From Cristatella mucedo (Eukaryota > Bryozoa > Phylactolaemata > Cristatellidae): DNA of 62,000 nt. The first letter of the stretch is position 1, and the number at the start of each line of letters is the position of its first letter. A program made the translations under genes and the position numbers. The stretch is from assembly GCA_009760855.2 (NCBI GenBank), contig WPIO01000018.1, forward strand, positions 1 through 62,000, written 5' to 3'. Positions 41,783 through 61,235 of the stretch are shown piece by piece. Under the pieces are notes generated by a model. The model ran no database searches. It was not told the origin of the DNA and saw only the letters and a list, made by a program, of their open reading frames with translations.

Positions 41783-41925
41783 CTGACAAAATAAAGTACT
41801 GTAAAGCACTGCAACGCTGCTTTAGAAGTCTTGGCAAGCAAATGAGATGGCCAAAACCATGACGGCAAGGACGGTTTACCATGGTTTAGGTTTAGGGTCA
41901 CCTGAAAACGCTGTGCGATTATTTA
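41783..41925 (+). repeat. Direct repeat, copy a
   Basis: Shares with 42,327-42,450 the blocks TAAAGCACTGCAA, TTAGAAGTCTTGGCAAGCAA, GAGATGGCCAAAACCATG and GCTGTGCGATTAT, in the same orientation. Confidence 0.6.
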
Positions 41926-42326
41926 TCTATCCACTGTGTCATTGAACTTTCGCTTCTCCTCGAGCCGCATCAAACTTATAGCTCTGAATGCTAAAATTAA
42001 CAGGCTTCAAACTCTCGATTATTGGTAAAACAAATGCCCGATACGGTCTGTGACATACATTTTTATAGAGTCGTATACTTGATGCATCTAGAAATTCTAA
42101 ATTCACAGTGCTCCGACGCTAGTAGATAATATTATCTGTCGAGAATGGTGACTACGTCGGTAGTAAGAAATCGCCCTATTAACTTCAAAAGCAGGGTCAT
42201 TCAGCATATATTTCACCGGTAAGATAGCCAGGTTGGTAGTGTATCTAAGTTGATAAAATATTTGCTAAAAATTATTTTGCTGGCATGCAGTTTATGAAAA
42301 ACCTTAATAACCAGAGATACACTACG

Positions 42327-42450
42327 TTTCCTGATGAAAAAGAGCTTTAAAGCACTGCAAGGCTGCTTTGGAAGTCTTGGCAAACAAGTGAGATGGCCAA
42401 AACCATGGTGGCCAGAATGGGTCACCAGAAAATGCTGTGCGATTATATTC
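42327..42450 (+). repeat. Direct repeat, copy b
   Basis: Second copy of the repeat at 41,783, about 545 bases downstream. It runs directly into a 5'-truncated LINE, and a 20-base triplication of GCGATTATACACCACT-type sequence follows at 42,438-42,500. Confidence 0.55.
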
Positions 42451-42469
42451 CTTGCGATTATACACCACT

Positions 42470-42945
42470 CCTCGCGTGCGATTATACACCACTTCTCGCA
42501 GACCTGCACTGGCTCCCAGTCAAGCAACGGACTGACTTCAAGGTTTTGTCGCTCACTTTTAGGTCACTTCATTCTTTGGTTCCAGCCTATCTCTCAGATC
42601 TACTTCCCCACCAGGCCAAGCATCGTACCACTCGCTTTTCCGAATCCAACAGTCTACCAATACATGGTACAAACTTCAAATCCTTTGGAGACCGTGCATT
42701 TAGTTCGTTATGCTCCCAAAGCCTTGAACTCACTCCCGACTTGCGTCAGAACATCCCCTGACTTGACCACGGTTAAAGAGAACTTAAAAACACACCTATT
42801 TAGGACAGCATTCAGTGGGTCCCTGTGATCCGTCCTTGATGTGCTTGTGCGTGCTGAAACTGTGCATGCTGCCACTAACCACATTTGCATGCTGAGCCTG
42901 TGTATGTCACCCCTAACCATGTTAGTCATGTTGTTTTGTTTGTAA
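42470..42945 (+). mobile_element. L2-like LINE, 3' end
   Basis: Plus-strand C-terminal domain (DFKVLSLTFRSLHSLVPAYL, HRTTRFSESNSLPI) and 3'UTR to about 42,940 (GTATGTCACCCCTAACCATG). Strongly 5'-truncated. Confidence 0.65.
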
Positions 42946-43690
42946 ACTCATTCAAATCGTGTGCTCTGGTGAAATTTTGTTGGCCTGCTGTTAATGGAAA
43001 ACCTGAATTATCAAAGATTTTAAGTCGATTATCAAGATAGGTAAATTTTGGAGCCAGCACCGCCTGCACATGAGCCAATCGAACCTCGCTCAATGTCAAC
43101 CATACCATTCCAAGAAGGGCGAAGTAAGAATCCGACGTATTGTATTCAAATAGGCTCACACAACTCCCATCGAAAAAATCGACGACCATAAAGATTAGAT
43201 TTTCAATCAACATCATCACAATCGCTTTTTAAGGCCAAATCCAAATGTTGGTAGACAAATCTGCTGAATCCATTATGCAGCAACGCTATTGTAGCCAGAG
43301 CAATCATAAATTGGGTATCCCAGCTGACTAGACGCATTGCCAGGCCAGTAAGCAACAGCTTGAGGCTTGTTGCAAGGAGTCGCCATTGTGCCTCATACCT
43401 ATCAAAGGTAAATCTAAAAGCACCATGTTCCAATTTGTTTTTTTTTCTTTTTTCCTGGTCAATCAGATGCCCCACCCGTGAAGCCACGCCTTGACTTACC
43501 TTAATAGGCCTTAGCAAGTAAACTGAAACTGCAACTGCAGCGCCCATCGGATATCGTTCGTTCAGCGGAGAGCAGGCAGCGGACATCGTTCCTCGTTTGT
43601 GTGTCGGCCGTTCAGCGTCGAGTCTGATTAATATGACTGCCGGCCCCTCAACGATCGCCGGTAAAGAATGCGAAAGTGGAAGGCACGGAT
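42926..43690 (-). pseudogene. Possible multi-pass membrane protein fragment
   Basis: A minus-strand frame from about 43,545 gives hydrophobic helices separated by charged loops (YEAQWRLLATSLKLLLTGLA, then QFMIALATIALLHNGF). It ends at a stop near 43,203, while another frame starting in the same place continues with IENLIFMVVDFFDG and YFALLGMVWLTLSEVRL. A one-base shift in an A run near 43,230 would join them. I do not recognise the family; it could be a host exon, a processed pseudogene or chance. Confidence 0.3.
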
Positions 43691-44934
43691 CGTCGTGTGG
43701 GCGGCTTGAGCGACTAGGGCAAGGCTCGACACGATGGTCCGCGAGAGGCAAGCTGAAATGAACTGACGCCAAGGTGTTGTGCTTGTAAGGAGGCTGGCAG
43801 GGTGCAAGCGAGATCAAGCACGCGCTTGCTCTCCGGCAATGATGGGCCTCACTACAGGTTTGAGACCGGCGTCAGCATCAGACATTCTTCTGACACCAGA
43901 CATTCTTCTGACACTAGACATTTCAGACAGGCTTCTGCACTCGACATCCGAACTGGGCCCAGTCGGCCATCTTATTACCGCCGTGTGGCTGAGCCGAGGC
44001 CCACACGATCGATTGCTCTCAGGCCACCCAAGTATCTGCAGCTTCCCACCACTGGGCAGCATGGCGGTGCCGCTGACAGCATGGCGGCTCCGATGAGCCC
44101 TCAACAAAATAAATGGCCTTGTAAAGATAAGCAGCTCGGGCTGCTCCACAGCAACCACTCCCTGAACAGAGCTGGCTCTTGGAGGGGAATGGTAAGGATA
44201 TGCATACATCGCTGTATTTCTACGCACGCATTGCTAGCAACCAAGCTGTCCTACTGGGCCTCCTCACAGCGGCGGCTGCGGCTGCGGCAAGCTGAAGGGA
44301 GAACCGCCGACTCCTCCTGCTCGTCTAAGTCTCGGTGAATTCGGCCGACAACCACCAACGCCGAGCCGATCGGCGGGTTAGCGCTACCGTTGGTAAGCCG
44401 TACGCCGATTGCAAAAGCGCAGCAGCCACCGTCGCACGGCACGAGGCCGCCGCTCTTTCCGCCCATCTTCCAGCTCGACTCGTGCAACGAAACGCTGCGT
44501 CCGGCGCAATGGCGGCCAAGGAAATGTTGACCGAGCAGCTCTTTCCTGGTCCGACGCCGCCTACCGGCGAGCGACAGAGCGCAGAGCAGTCTAGCCGTAG
44601 AAAATGGCAGCGGACGAGCGTTAGCCGAAACAAAGCAGCCGCAAAGAACCGCCGGCTCCAAAACCCGTCCGAACATCTAGAACAATTTTCGTTTATAATG
44701 ATGCATAATAATTATATAATTATTGCCACCGACCCATTAGCAGCGAGGCGGCACGTGCTCGAAACGCTCGTGCGTCGCCGAAAAGGCGCTAGACGAGCGC
44801 AGCGCGCCTGCTTCACTGATGCTGCGGCGACAGAGATTGTCAGGGTGAGACTGTCACTCGAGTCGCAGTCTGGCGCGGCTATGGCCGCCACTCGGCGAAC
44901 GCGTTCTCGTTGACAGACAGCGGGTCGTGCGACG
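43691..44934. other. GC-rich host DNA downstream of the transporter gene
   Basis: Frames on both strands reflect GC-rich composition. A short tandem CAGACATTCTTCTGACAC repeat lies at about 43,882-43,920. No conserved protein is recognised. The 3'UTR of the transporter gene would lie here, but no end can be fixed. Confidence 0.3.
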
Positions 44935-52274
<7,340 letters not shown>

Positions 52275-52604
52275 CTCTGAAATCGTAGCGGTCGCCAGCT
52301 GGCAAGCGCTGCGTTTCCCGCAGCGCTTCCCGCTGCTGCGCGGAGGCTTCGGACCGCCTGCGTAGAAGCTTGTGAGAAATGAAAAGGAACCGGATGCCGC
52401 GTCGCCGCCGCCGAGCAACGAGGGCGGCGCAGCATTCGGTAGGCGGGTTGACGTCTCACTTTTCCAAGAATTATAAGGATAGCTTTTCAGCTGAGTTATG
52501 ATATCAAAAGTTACACGAGGAGAGATGCCTGCGCTCGAGCGCTGGCATTCAGGCTCCAAGTGCCACGCCTGCCGCTCGCGGAGTCTAGAAATAGTCGGCA
52601 AACG

Positions 52605-52715
52605 CCGCGGGGAGAGAGAGAGAGAGATTAAGAGAGAGAGAGAAAGAGATAAAGAGGCAGAGATGCAGAGAGAGAGGGAGAGAGAGAGAGAGAGAGAGAG
52701 AGATTACGAGAGGGG

Positions 52716-52757
<42 letters not shown>
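52605..52757 (+). repeat. (GA)n microsatellite upstream of the transporter start
   Basis: Imperfect GA repeat of about 150 bases with interruptions (TTAAGA, TACGAG), in the 5' region or first intron of the gene. Confidence 0.9.
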
Positions 52758-52758
<1 letters not shown>

Positions 52759-53884
52759 TACATAAACTCGATATATGCACAAAACACTAATCAGGGTCAC
52801 TAATATAAACACAGCACGAGACGTATCGACGACGAGCGATTCCCTACGACATCGGCACGCCCGAAATTCGCGTTGTTAATTTCAAGGCAATCATCGAGGG
52901 CCCAGAGTACTACAGGGGAGGTAACCCGCTGGAGGTGGGTGCGCTGTGCTGGTTCTCGAATGAGCCGAGCACGGTTGAGCGCGTCATGACTGCAGTCACG
53001 TGGCTGCAGCCGTTCACCGGAGCGACCGCTCCGTCCGACCTGCATGAACCCGATTTTGGCGGCTCCTGGCGGCCTCGTCTGACACCTTCGTCCCATTGCC
53101 CGGAAAATGCAGCCGCAAAGTCTCTAGCAGCCGCCGCCCATAGGAAAGCGTCGGCTGGGCTGAAGTCGGACGCGTGACCTTGGTTCCGCCTGTCGTGCAC
53201 GCCCTGCAGCTCGGCGGCCGCTCTCCGCCCGCAACAATCAATCGCATCGATCGATCATCAATCGCTCACGATTCGCACGCGCGCGACGCACGCGCGCAAC
53301 GTGCGGGGAAGTGGAGCGCCATTTTTTTAAATAATTAACGGCAGGCAGATATTGCCGCGAACATTCCGGATATTGCGGCGAGCACGGCACTAGCCGCACT
53401 ATCCGGAATCACCGGAGCACACGAGCAGCACGGTAGGCTTGCCAGTTGCGGCGGAGCGGGCACGATAAACTGGCGACGTTCTGCTCGACGAGTGTTGGCG
53501 AAGATACGCTTGTTTGCTCGTCTCAATCTCCGCAGCCGCTTCGGCCGCCGCTGCCACTTGCTTCACCGCTCGCTTGCCGTTCGCTCCACGACCGCAGGCG
53601 TAGCGGCGGCAAAAGATGGTGCCGCGTGCCGATGCTAGGCAGGCTGCGATCGCCGCTGCCGCCGCAGGGCGGCGATGCAGCTAATACGGCGCCGTTTGTT
53701 CATAGCTCACTTTGGACTGCGCTCGTAGCAGGTTGAACGAGGAAGTGAGCTGGCTCTGCGCTAAGCAACGCTGCAGCAACGTCGTATTAGTTGCTGCTAG
53801 CGCTGCTGCGAAATAGCCGAAAGTGAGCTCTGACTGTAAATAGACGATGCTGTACTATAAGCAATAAATAATAAAAAACTAATT
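52758..53884. other. GC-rich region upstream of the transporter, possible promoter/5' exon
   Basis: CpG-rich DNA without a conserved coding frame. It includes a hairpin at 53,363-53,409 (ATTCCGGATA...TATCCGGAAT with an inner TGCGGC stem). A 5' non-coding exon and promoter of the transporter are expected here because exon 1 begins with an acceptor. Confidence 0.3.
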
Positions 53885-54022
53885 CATTTGTATAGCACTC
53901 CTAGAGAACCTAATCTCTATTCAAGCGCTTCACATATGCCTCGGGGCTCGAGCCCGCGACCTCAGCCAGACCTTGGTCGGGGCGAACACCTTAACCGCTT
54001 GACCAAACCAGCTCGGCACTAG
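53885..54022 (-). mobile_element. tRNA-derived SINE, copy 3
   Basis: Minus-strand copy with the tail AGAGAACCTAATCTCTATTC and the head GCCTCGGGGCTCGAGCCCGC and AACCGCTTGACCAAACCAGC. Confidence 0.65.
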
Positions 54023-54767
54023 CAGCGAGATGCCCCCTCCCCCTCCGGTTGGCGGCGGCAGCTTGCTGCCTCTCCGGCCACCCCCAGTCGGAGCACTCCT
54101 TATCTCGAGCTTCGAGCTCAGGGCAGAGCCACCGAACGCAGGGCCCGGACAAAGGGCGTAGCAGTTCGCGAACCCACCAGAGGGCGCTTTGTGAGTTCCC
54201 GCGGCGGCGGCGGCTGCAACAGGCAGGAGACAGAAACCGCGGGCGTTGACCCCCCCCCCCCGACGCCGGTTGCTTGCCAGGGTTTCGAGCGGCCAATGGT
54301 GTTTCGCTCGGTTTCTACTTTCTCCAACCTCCATCGCCAAAGGGCACCGCCCTCACTGCGCCGACCGCAGTGCTAGCGAGCAGCGAACTGTCGCGCCAGA
54401 GCCCGCGAGCGATCGACCGACCGCTGCTTTCACTTTCGCTTTTACGCCGCAGTCTCGAGTCGCCAGTCGCAGCGGAGCCAACGAACGCAGTTTACTGCGA
54501 CGCGGTCGACCGCCCCGCTGGCCTAAGCCGCGCTAAGCTGACGACGGCGGCCAGCAGTCTACCGTCGAGTTTCTTAGCGTCGGCGTGAGAGACCGAGAGT
54601 CGTAACGAACGCATTATTATTATAACTATAATAAATGTAATTTCCCGTTATTCAAGAGCTTTGTTTACAAGGCGGCATACCAGCGGGGGAGGAGGAGGGG
54701 TGAGTGGGGCGGGCGGCACCTTCATCCCGTCCGCACAGTGGGCAGCTAAGCAAAGCAAGCGAAAGCA
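54023..54767. other. GC-rich host DNA, nothing assigned
   Basis: Several overlapping frames result from GC bias. No conserved product or RNA is seen. Confidence 0.3.
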
Positions 54768-54834
54768 CAATAATTTATTTATATAGCGCCCTAAGGGAAC
54801 CTAATCTCTATTCAGGTGCTTCGCACATAATAAT
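54768..54834 (-). mobile_element. SINE 3' fragment
   Basis: Truncated copy: TATATAGCGCCCTAAGGGAA, then CTAATCTCTATTCAGGTGCT, abutting the (AAT)n start of the next LINE. Confidence 0.5.
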
Positions 54835-56665
54835 AATAATAATAATATACTTGATAAAGCGCCCTCAGAGAACTCAACCTCTATCTAGGCACTTTACGTT
54901 TGCTGCAAAGGAAACCCGATCGAACGGTAGGTGGTATCATGCTTGATAAACAACATGGATAACATGGTTAGGGGTGACATGCATAGGGTCAGTATACAAG
55001 TGTGGTTAGTGGCAGCATGCGTAGTGTCAGCACGCATAATAACATAAAGGACAAATCACAAGGACCCACGCCGTGCTGTCATAAATAGGCGCGTTTTAAA
55101 TTCCTTTTTAAATGTGCTCAACTCAGAGGATGTCGTGACGCCAGTTAGGAGTGAGTTCCAGGCTTTGGAAGGATTAGAAATAAAGACACGATTTCCAAAG
55201 GATTTGAGGTTCGTACGAGGTATAGGTAAACAGCTAGATTCAGAAAAGTGGGTGGTACGATGCTTGGCCTGTTGGGGAAGTAGATCTAATAGGTAGGCTG
55301 GAGCCCAAGAATTAAAGTGCTAAAAGTGAGCGCCAAAACCTTGAAGTCGATGCGTTGCTTGACTGGTAGCCAGTGCAGGTCGGCGACAAGGGGTGTAACG
55401 TGGCAACTTTGCCGCTCACGACAGACAAGCCTAGCTGCGGAGTTTTGCACCAGCTGTAAGCGCCTGATTGCACATGCCGGTAGGCCAGTAAGCAGTGAGT
55501 AGCAGAAGTCGAGACGGGATGTCACGAATGCATCGACCAAATTAGATGTGGCTTCCTTATCTAAACAAGTCCGATTTTTAGCAATGTTACGTAGCTGAGA
55601 GTAGGCAGACTTGATTGTGGGGCTAATGTAGTCGTCTAGCGAACCGTCACTTTGGAGCATGACGCCTTGATTACGTGCAGATTGAGCAGGAGATATGCTG
55701 GCAGAGCCAATTTTGAGCGTTAGCCTTTCCAATTTCTGAATCACACTGGGTTTGCCCATAACTAGTAAGTTAGTTTTATCCTCGTTTAGTTTTAGAAAAT
55801 TTGCTGCCATCCATGTGCGGATGTCATCAATACCTGCAGCAAGTGAGTTGAGAGAATTTGAGGTGCTCGAAGGCTGGGAGGGATCAAAGCAAAGGTACAA
55901 CTGAGTGTCATCCGTCTAGACGTGAAAGCCTAGATTGTGCTCGGCAATCACATCAGCAAGAGGGAGAGTATAAACCGTGAAAAGAACTGGACCTAGCAGG
56001 GAGCCCTGAGGTACCCCATATTTCAGAGGTACCTCGGTTGATTTTTGTCCATTCACAACAATACTCTGTAGTCTCCCACTGAGATAGGACCTGAACCGTT
56101 GCAGAGCAGTGCCAGTGATGCCTTAGTGAGATGAGAGGCGCTCAAGAATTACTTGGTGATCAATAGTATCAAAAGGTGCCGAGAAATCGAGCTAAACAAG
56201 CAGATATACTCTACCCATGTTTGCACTCATAAGTACGTCGTTGCACACCCAAAGCAGTGCTGACTCTATGGAAAGATTAGTTCTACAGCCAGACTGGAAC
56301 ATACCAGCAAGGTTAGAAGTTTCGATTTATGAGTTCAGTTAGTCTGCCATGACTCATTCCAGTGTCTTTGATAGGAGTGGTAGAAGGTACACTGAGGGGG
56401 GTAGTTGCTCAAGTTCTCTTGGTCTAGTGTCGCTTTCTTGCTTGAGTAGTGGCGTGACTACAGGTTTTTTAAGGTGCTGGGACATGACCTGAGGCTAATG
56501 ACATGTTAGTGATGTTAGTTATGCACGGCAGCAGTAGGTCAATGCAACGTAGGAGCCGGACATTGGGAATAGGGTCCAAAGGACTTACTGGCTTCTTTGA
56601 TTGTGATATGAACTTCAGGACGAGATCACTAGAGACCTGCTTGAAGTTAAACCCATTGAGGTGCT
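54835..56665 (-). mobile_element. L2-like LINE, 5'-truncated, minus strand
   Basis: (AAT)n and hairpin at 54,835-54,900, 3'UTR to about 55,060, then the C-terminal domain (RLQLVQNSAARLVCRERQSC) and RT (DDIRTWMAANFLKLNEDKTN, LCFDPSQPS, GVPQGSLLG-like). An uninterrupted 204-codon piece lies at 55,286-55,900; elsewhere stops break it. Confidence 0.75.
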
Positions 56666-57900
56666 GCAAGCATGCCTCAGGGCTCGAGCCCATTACCTCG
56701 GCCAGATCTTGGCCGGCGCTGCAGTGCTAGCACGCGAGGCGCCACCCGGGCTCAGGCGGCTGCCGGGGGGGGGGCAGCTAAGCCGGAACCGTTCACCGAA
56801 CAGCCACCTGCTGCTGGAGCTCGTCTCCCTCGTAATTCGCCGCCCCCCCCCCAGCACGCATGGAGACGCGAGGCCGCCAAGTCGAAGAACTCGCTCGCGG
56901 GCGGCGGAGGGCGTCGCAAGCGCGGTCAGCGGAGGGCGTCGCTTCCTCCGACCTCGAGCGGCGGTTGCGGCGGCGACAAATTGCCTGCTCGCGGACGTGT
57001 ATTCGAGCCGGCCGCGCAGCCGCACAGGCCGGCTCTCGGTCATAAACTATCGTCTGCGAGCGTCCACGCCGGCTTCGCACGCGAGGGCTGCGATTGGCTT
57101 TAACTTTCTTCGGTGTGGCCGCTGCTACCGCTAGCCGCGAGCATCGTCGGCAGACTAAATCCCTCGTGTCGGCGGCGGCGGGGGGGGGGGGGTGGGCGGG
57201 CGGGGAGTGCGACGACAAACCGCGGCCACGAACCCGGCGCTTGCAAGCGCTGGACCGGGTAGGCCGCTGGACGCACCGCCGAAACGTCGACCAACGTCGA
57301 CCGCGGCCGGCGGCGGTCGGTTGCCCTGCGGTGGTCGGGCGCGTCTGTTGCCCTCGCGCGGCCAGGCTTACTTACCTACCGAAACCCGTGTAGGCGCTTC
57401 CGCGGTGCGCCACTCGCGCTAGGCCACTACCCGAGCGAGGCACTCTTATCTCGCGGCTGTGACGTCACTTATCAAGGCGATCTGACCGGAAAAGCAGGCG
57501 TGTGGGCGCGGCTTGCCGCAGGCGAAGGCCCTGCCCAGCGCACCGCCGGTCTCGAGGTCTCGAGGCTGATCGGCGTCGGCGGCGGCGGCGGCCAGGCAGT
57601 TGGACTGGCCGACAGCGTCTGCGTGAGCTGGTCCTTGCTCTCAGTGTGCGCTAGCGCCCAAGGACGCGCCAAGAGGAATTTGGAACCGTCCGCTGACGAC
57701 AGCAGAGCGGGTCTTCGCCAGCCCGCAGCTGGTCGCGAGTGCGAAGCGTCGGTATGGCGGTCGCAGCGGCTGACGGCCGACGCTCGGGGAAAGCCCTTCG
57801 AGCTGGCCGGCGCTCGCTTAGCACTTCCCGTTAGTTCCGAGTTCCGGCACACTCCGGTTCACAGCAGTCATGCTCCATCCGCGCACGCTAGCAAGCGCTC
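56666..57900. other. CpG-rich host DNA with a SINE head remnant
   Basis: 56,670-56,725 matches the reversed SINE head (GCCTCAGGGCTCGAGCCC). The remainder is very CpG-rich with G/C homopolymers (56,764-56,773 and 57,180-57,191). Many overlapping frames exist but none with a recognisable domain. Confidence 0.3.
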
Positions 57901-57924
57901 GCCTGCGACGCAACGCGACGCCTT

Positions 57925-58110
57925 AAAATTACGACATTACGCCGGTGGCGACGGAAGCTTTCGCTCTGCAGCTCCTAGACTGTGGAGCTCGCTTCCACAA
58001 CTCTTACGCAGCGACACCTGCTCTCCTGCTGTCGACTGCGGAACATCCTGTCCAGCCGTCCTGAGATGCTACTTCCATGCTACTCACTACCTCAAATGCC
58101 CTCCTCACTC
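57925..58110 (+). mobile_element. Fragment of another LINE reverse transcriptase C terminus
   Basis: GDGSFRSAAPRLWSSLPQLL followed by a Cys-containing tail matches the end of CR1/L2-clade RT proteins (GDRSFSxAAPRLWNSLP). No further extent is visible. Confidence 0.5.
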
Positions 58111-59280
58111 AGCCACGCTTCCCACTTCTTTTTAGTGCGAGGGGTGAAGTCGTTTGGCTACCGAATGCGTACCGAAAGCCGCTCATGCATTTGAGTTCGC
58201 TGTAAAAACTGTCATGCGAGACACACGCACATGGTCTTTGTGGCTTTGTAAAGTTGCAGAAGGAGATGCACTCCGTCAATGCATTATTACGGCTTTTTCC
58301 ATCGCTCCCCCCCTTAGAGATCGCACCTCTCGCAATCGCTCGAGCGTGCTGTCGTACGATACGATGTCAGAGAAGATGGTCTGTTCGCACTGGCTTGGCT
58401 CGTATACAAGTTCAAACCGGCGAGTGAGACGAATGCCGCTAATGTTAATACAACGTTCGGTGCTTAGAAAAATGTTTAAGTGCTTAGAATGCATGTTAAG
58501 TGCTTAGAAGCAGATTAGGTTCTCCGACGGCACAAAAGTACAATGTACAACGTATACAAGGTACATGCTACTACCTGAGTGGTAACAGAATTGCAGCCGT
58601 ACGTTCGGTCTCTCACTTCTCTCTCGAAAAGTAGTATTTTGGCTTGAGCTACTTTAGCTGCACTCTGAAAGCTGTGCGGTTTTTATTCTCTCGGACCCAG
58701 CTATTGGTGGCCATTCTCAGGTTCACCTATCTCGTTAGTTTGCTCGTAGCTCTCAGCTGGAGGAATTCTCTAACTTGCTTACCAGCCCAGCATCCTGTTT
58801 GGTATATTGTTTTAGTCGGCCTATTCCCCAGTTCACGTATTCCGTCAGTAGGGTGGCTTTTGGCTTAAGTTATTTTAGGATCTAAATGCAGTCTAAAAGC
58901 AGTCAGATAAACTTCGTCGTTGGCTCCAACTTAACTAAATGGCCCCCTGCGAATCTGCTTGGCTACATTCGTAGCCCCCTCATAGGTTACTCGAGGCGCC
59001 ACAAGGTAAGAGAGGAGTTGAAGCCAACTGAGGCCAAATGCTTGCGATCGTAGCTATCAGCGAGAACTTATCCTTTGCAGACCAGGGAGGCAACATGTGC
59101 TCCCCTGCCCACTGCCCCCTCCTGGGCTCAGCCACTGCTCCCTCCTGGGCTCAGCCACTGCCCCCTCCTGGGCTCAGCCACTGCTTGTGGTTCTTAATCG
59201 GCAGAAAGCACGACAGGGGGAGCAGCGATGCAGTAGAAGAGGCTGGGCGCTGAGATTCACTTTGGTTTGATAAAAAAAAT
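58111..59280. repeat. Host DNA with a 27-base minisatellite
   Basis: At about 59,105-59,185 a unit like CCTCCTGGGCTCAGCCACTG repeats three times. Near 58,641 and 58,859 a TTGGCTTGAGCTACTTTAG-type sequence occurs twice about 218 bases apart. No gene recognised. Confidence 0.5.
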
Positions 59281-59282
59281 AG

Positions 59283-60780
59283 TAATAATAATAAAAAATA
59301 ACAATGCACTTGATAAAGCACGCTCAGAGAACTTAATCTCTTTCTAGGTGCTTTACATTTTCTGCAAAGGGAAACACGATTGAATGGTGAGTAAAATCAT
59401 GCTTGAAAAACAACATGAATAACATGGTTCGGGGATCTACCCTTAGATAGAACCTGAACCATTGCAGGTTAGTGCTAGTGGTGCCAGGCGAGATGAGAGG
59501 CGCTCAAGAATGACTTGGTGATCGATAGTATCAAAGCTACCAAAAGATCGAGCAAAACAAGCATGGAAACTCTACCCATGTCTGCATTCCTATGTAGGTC
59601 ATTGTACACCCAAAGCAATGATGACTCTGCGGAGTGATTAGCTCTAAAGCCAGACTGGAACTTAGTAGCAAGGTTTGAAGTTTCAATCTATGAGTTCAGC
59701 TGGTCTACCACGACTCTTTCCATTGTCTTTGATAGGAATGGTAATAATAATAATAATAATTCACTTGATAAAGCGCCCTCAGAGAACTCAATCTCTCTCT
59801 AGGCGCTTTACATTTGCTGTAAAGTGAAATACAATTGAATGGTAAGTAAAATCATGCTTGAAAACAAACGAAATGAATAATATGGTAAGGGGTGACATGC
59901 ACAGGGTCAGCATGCAAATGTGGTTAGTGGCAGCATGCACAGTGTCAGCACGCATAAGCATATCAAAGACGAATCACAGGGACCCACTAAATGCTGTCCT
60001 AAATAGGTGTGTTTTAAGGTTCCTTTTAAATGTGGTCAGGTCAGGGGATGTTCTGACGCAGGTTGGGAGGGAGTTCCAGGCTTTGGGAGCATATGAACTA
60101 AATGCACGGTCTCCAAAGGATTTAAGGTTTGTATGAGGTATTTCTAGACTGTTGGATTCCGAGAAGCGGGTGGTACGATGCTTGGCCTGATGGGGTAGTA
60201 TATCTGACAGACAGGCTGGAGCCATAGAATGAAGGGACCTAAAAGTGAGCGACAAAACCTTGAAGTCAATCCGTTGCTTGACTGGTAGCCAGTGCAGGTC
60301 GGCGAGAAGTGGAGTAATGTGGCAACTGCGATGCTCACGACAGACAAACCTAGCTGCAGAGTTTTGCACAAGCTGCAATCGCCTGATCGCACATGCTGGT
60401 AGGCCAGTAAGCAGTGAGTTGCAGAAGTCGAGACGGGATGTCACGAATGCATGAACTAACTTGGACGTGGTATCTTTATCTAAACAAGCCCGAATTGACC
60501 TGAGGCTAATGACATATTAATGATGTTAGTTATGCATGGAAGCAGCAGATCAATGTAACGTAGGAGCAGGACAGTGGGAATAGGGTCCAAAGGACTTGTT
60601 GTCTTCTTTGATTGGGATATGAACTTCAGGACGAGGTCACTAGTGACATTCTTGAATGTAGACAATGAGGTGCTGTAAGGAATAGTGGGACATCATTCTA
60701 GGGGGATGCTGTCATGGCAGGGATGGACTCCCTGATCTTGTCTATCTTCTGAACAAAGAAGCTAGAGAAGCGATCAGCTA
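59283..60780 (-). mobile_element. Two or more L2-like LINE fragments, minus strand
   Basis: First fragment: (AAT)n and hairpin at 59,283-59,345, 3'UTR, then an RT piece at 59,440-59,740. Second fragment: (AAT)n and hairpin at 59,745-59,815, 3'UTR, then an intact 156-codon C-terminal segment at 59,974-60,444 (SRLDFCNSLLTGLPACAIRR), and a deletion joining to LPCITNIINMSLASG near 60,500-60,580. Confidence 0.75.
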
Positions 60781-60786
60781 GAGCAG

Positions 60787-61235
60787 AGGTCGGCAAACTC
60801 CGGCCTTTATGCCAAATCCGGCCTAGCTAGTGCTTCAGTCCGGCCTATCAGTCCCCTAGTTATTTGTTGATGGATCCGTAACCTGATTGAGTTGTCGAAG
60901 TTTTCTTCCCCTTCAGTTTAGCATTACTTTGACTTACGAGTATCTCAACTACCGTGTTTTCGAGGCACGAGCCGTCTCTTGGCCGCTTTTTGCTTTGAGT
61001 TGAGAGCTAACTGTAATTGTGCTTGATTTGCTTCGCGCGTTTCGCAGTATGATTTTTACAACTGCTACTTTGCTTTGCACGCGGCTGGCGGCAGAAGCCT
61101 TTAGCTGTGACGGATTTGCGCCAGGTATTGTTAAATCAGTGGTCGGTAAAATCCTGCCTTTATGCCAGATTGGCCGTAGCTAGCACTCCAGTCCGGCCTA
61201 AAGTCACCCTAGTTATTTATAGTTGGATCCGGTCT
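60787..61235 (+). repeat. hAT-like non-autonomous repeat, two direct copies
   Basis: CAGAGGTCGGCAAACTCCGG at 60,784 and CAGTGGTCGGTAAAATCCTG near 61,138 open two similar ~95-base segments (both ending CCTAGTTATTT then TGGATCCG). The opening resembles hAT transposon ends. Confidence 0.45.
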
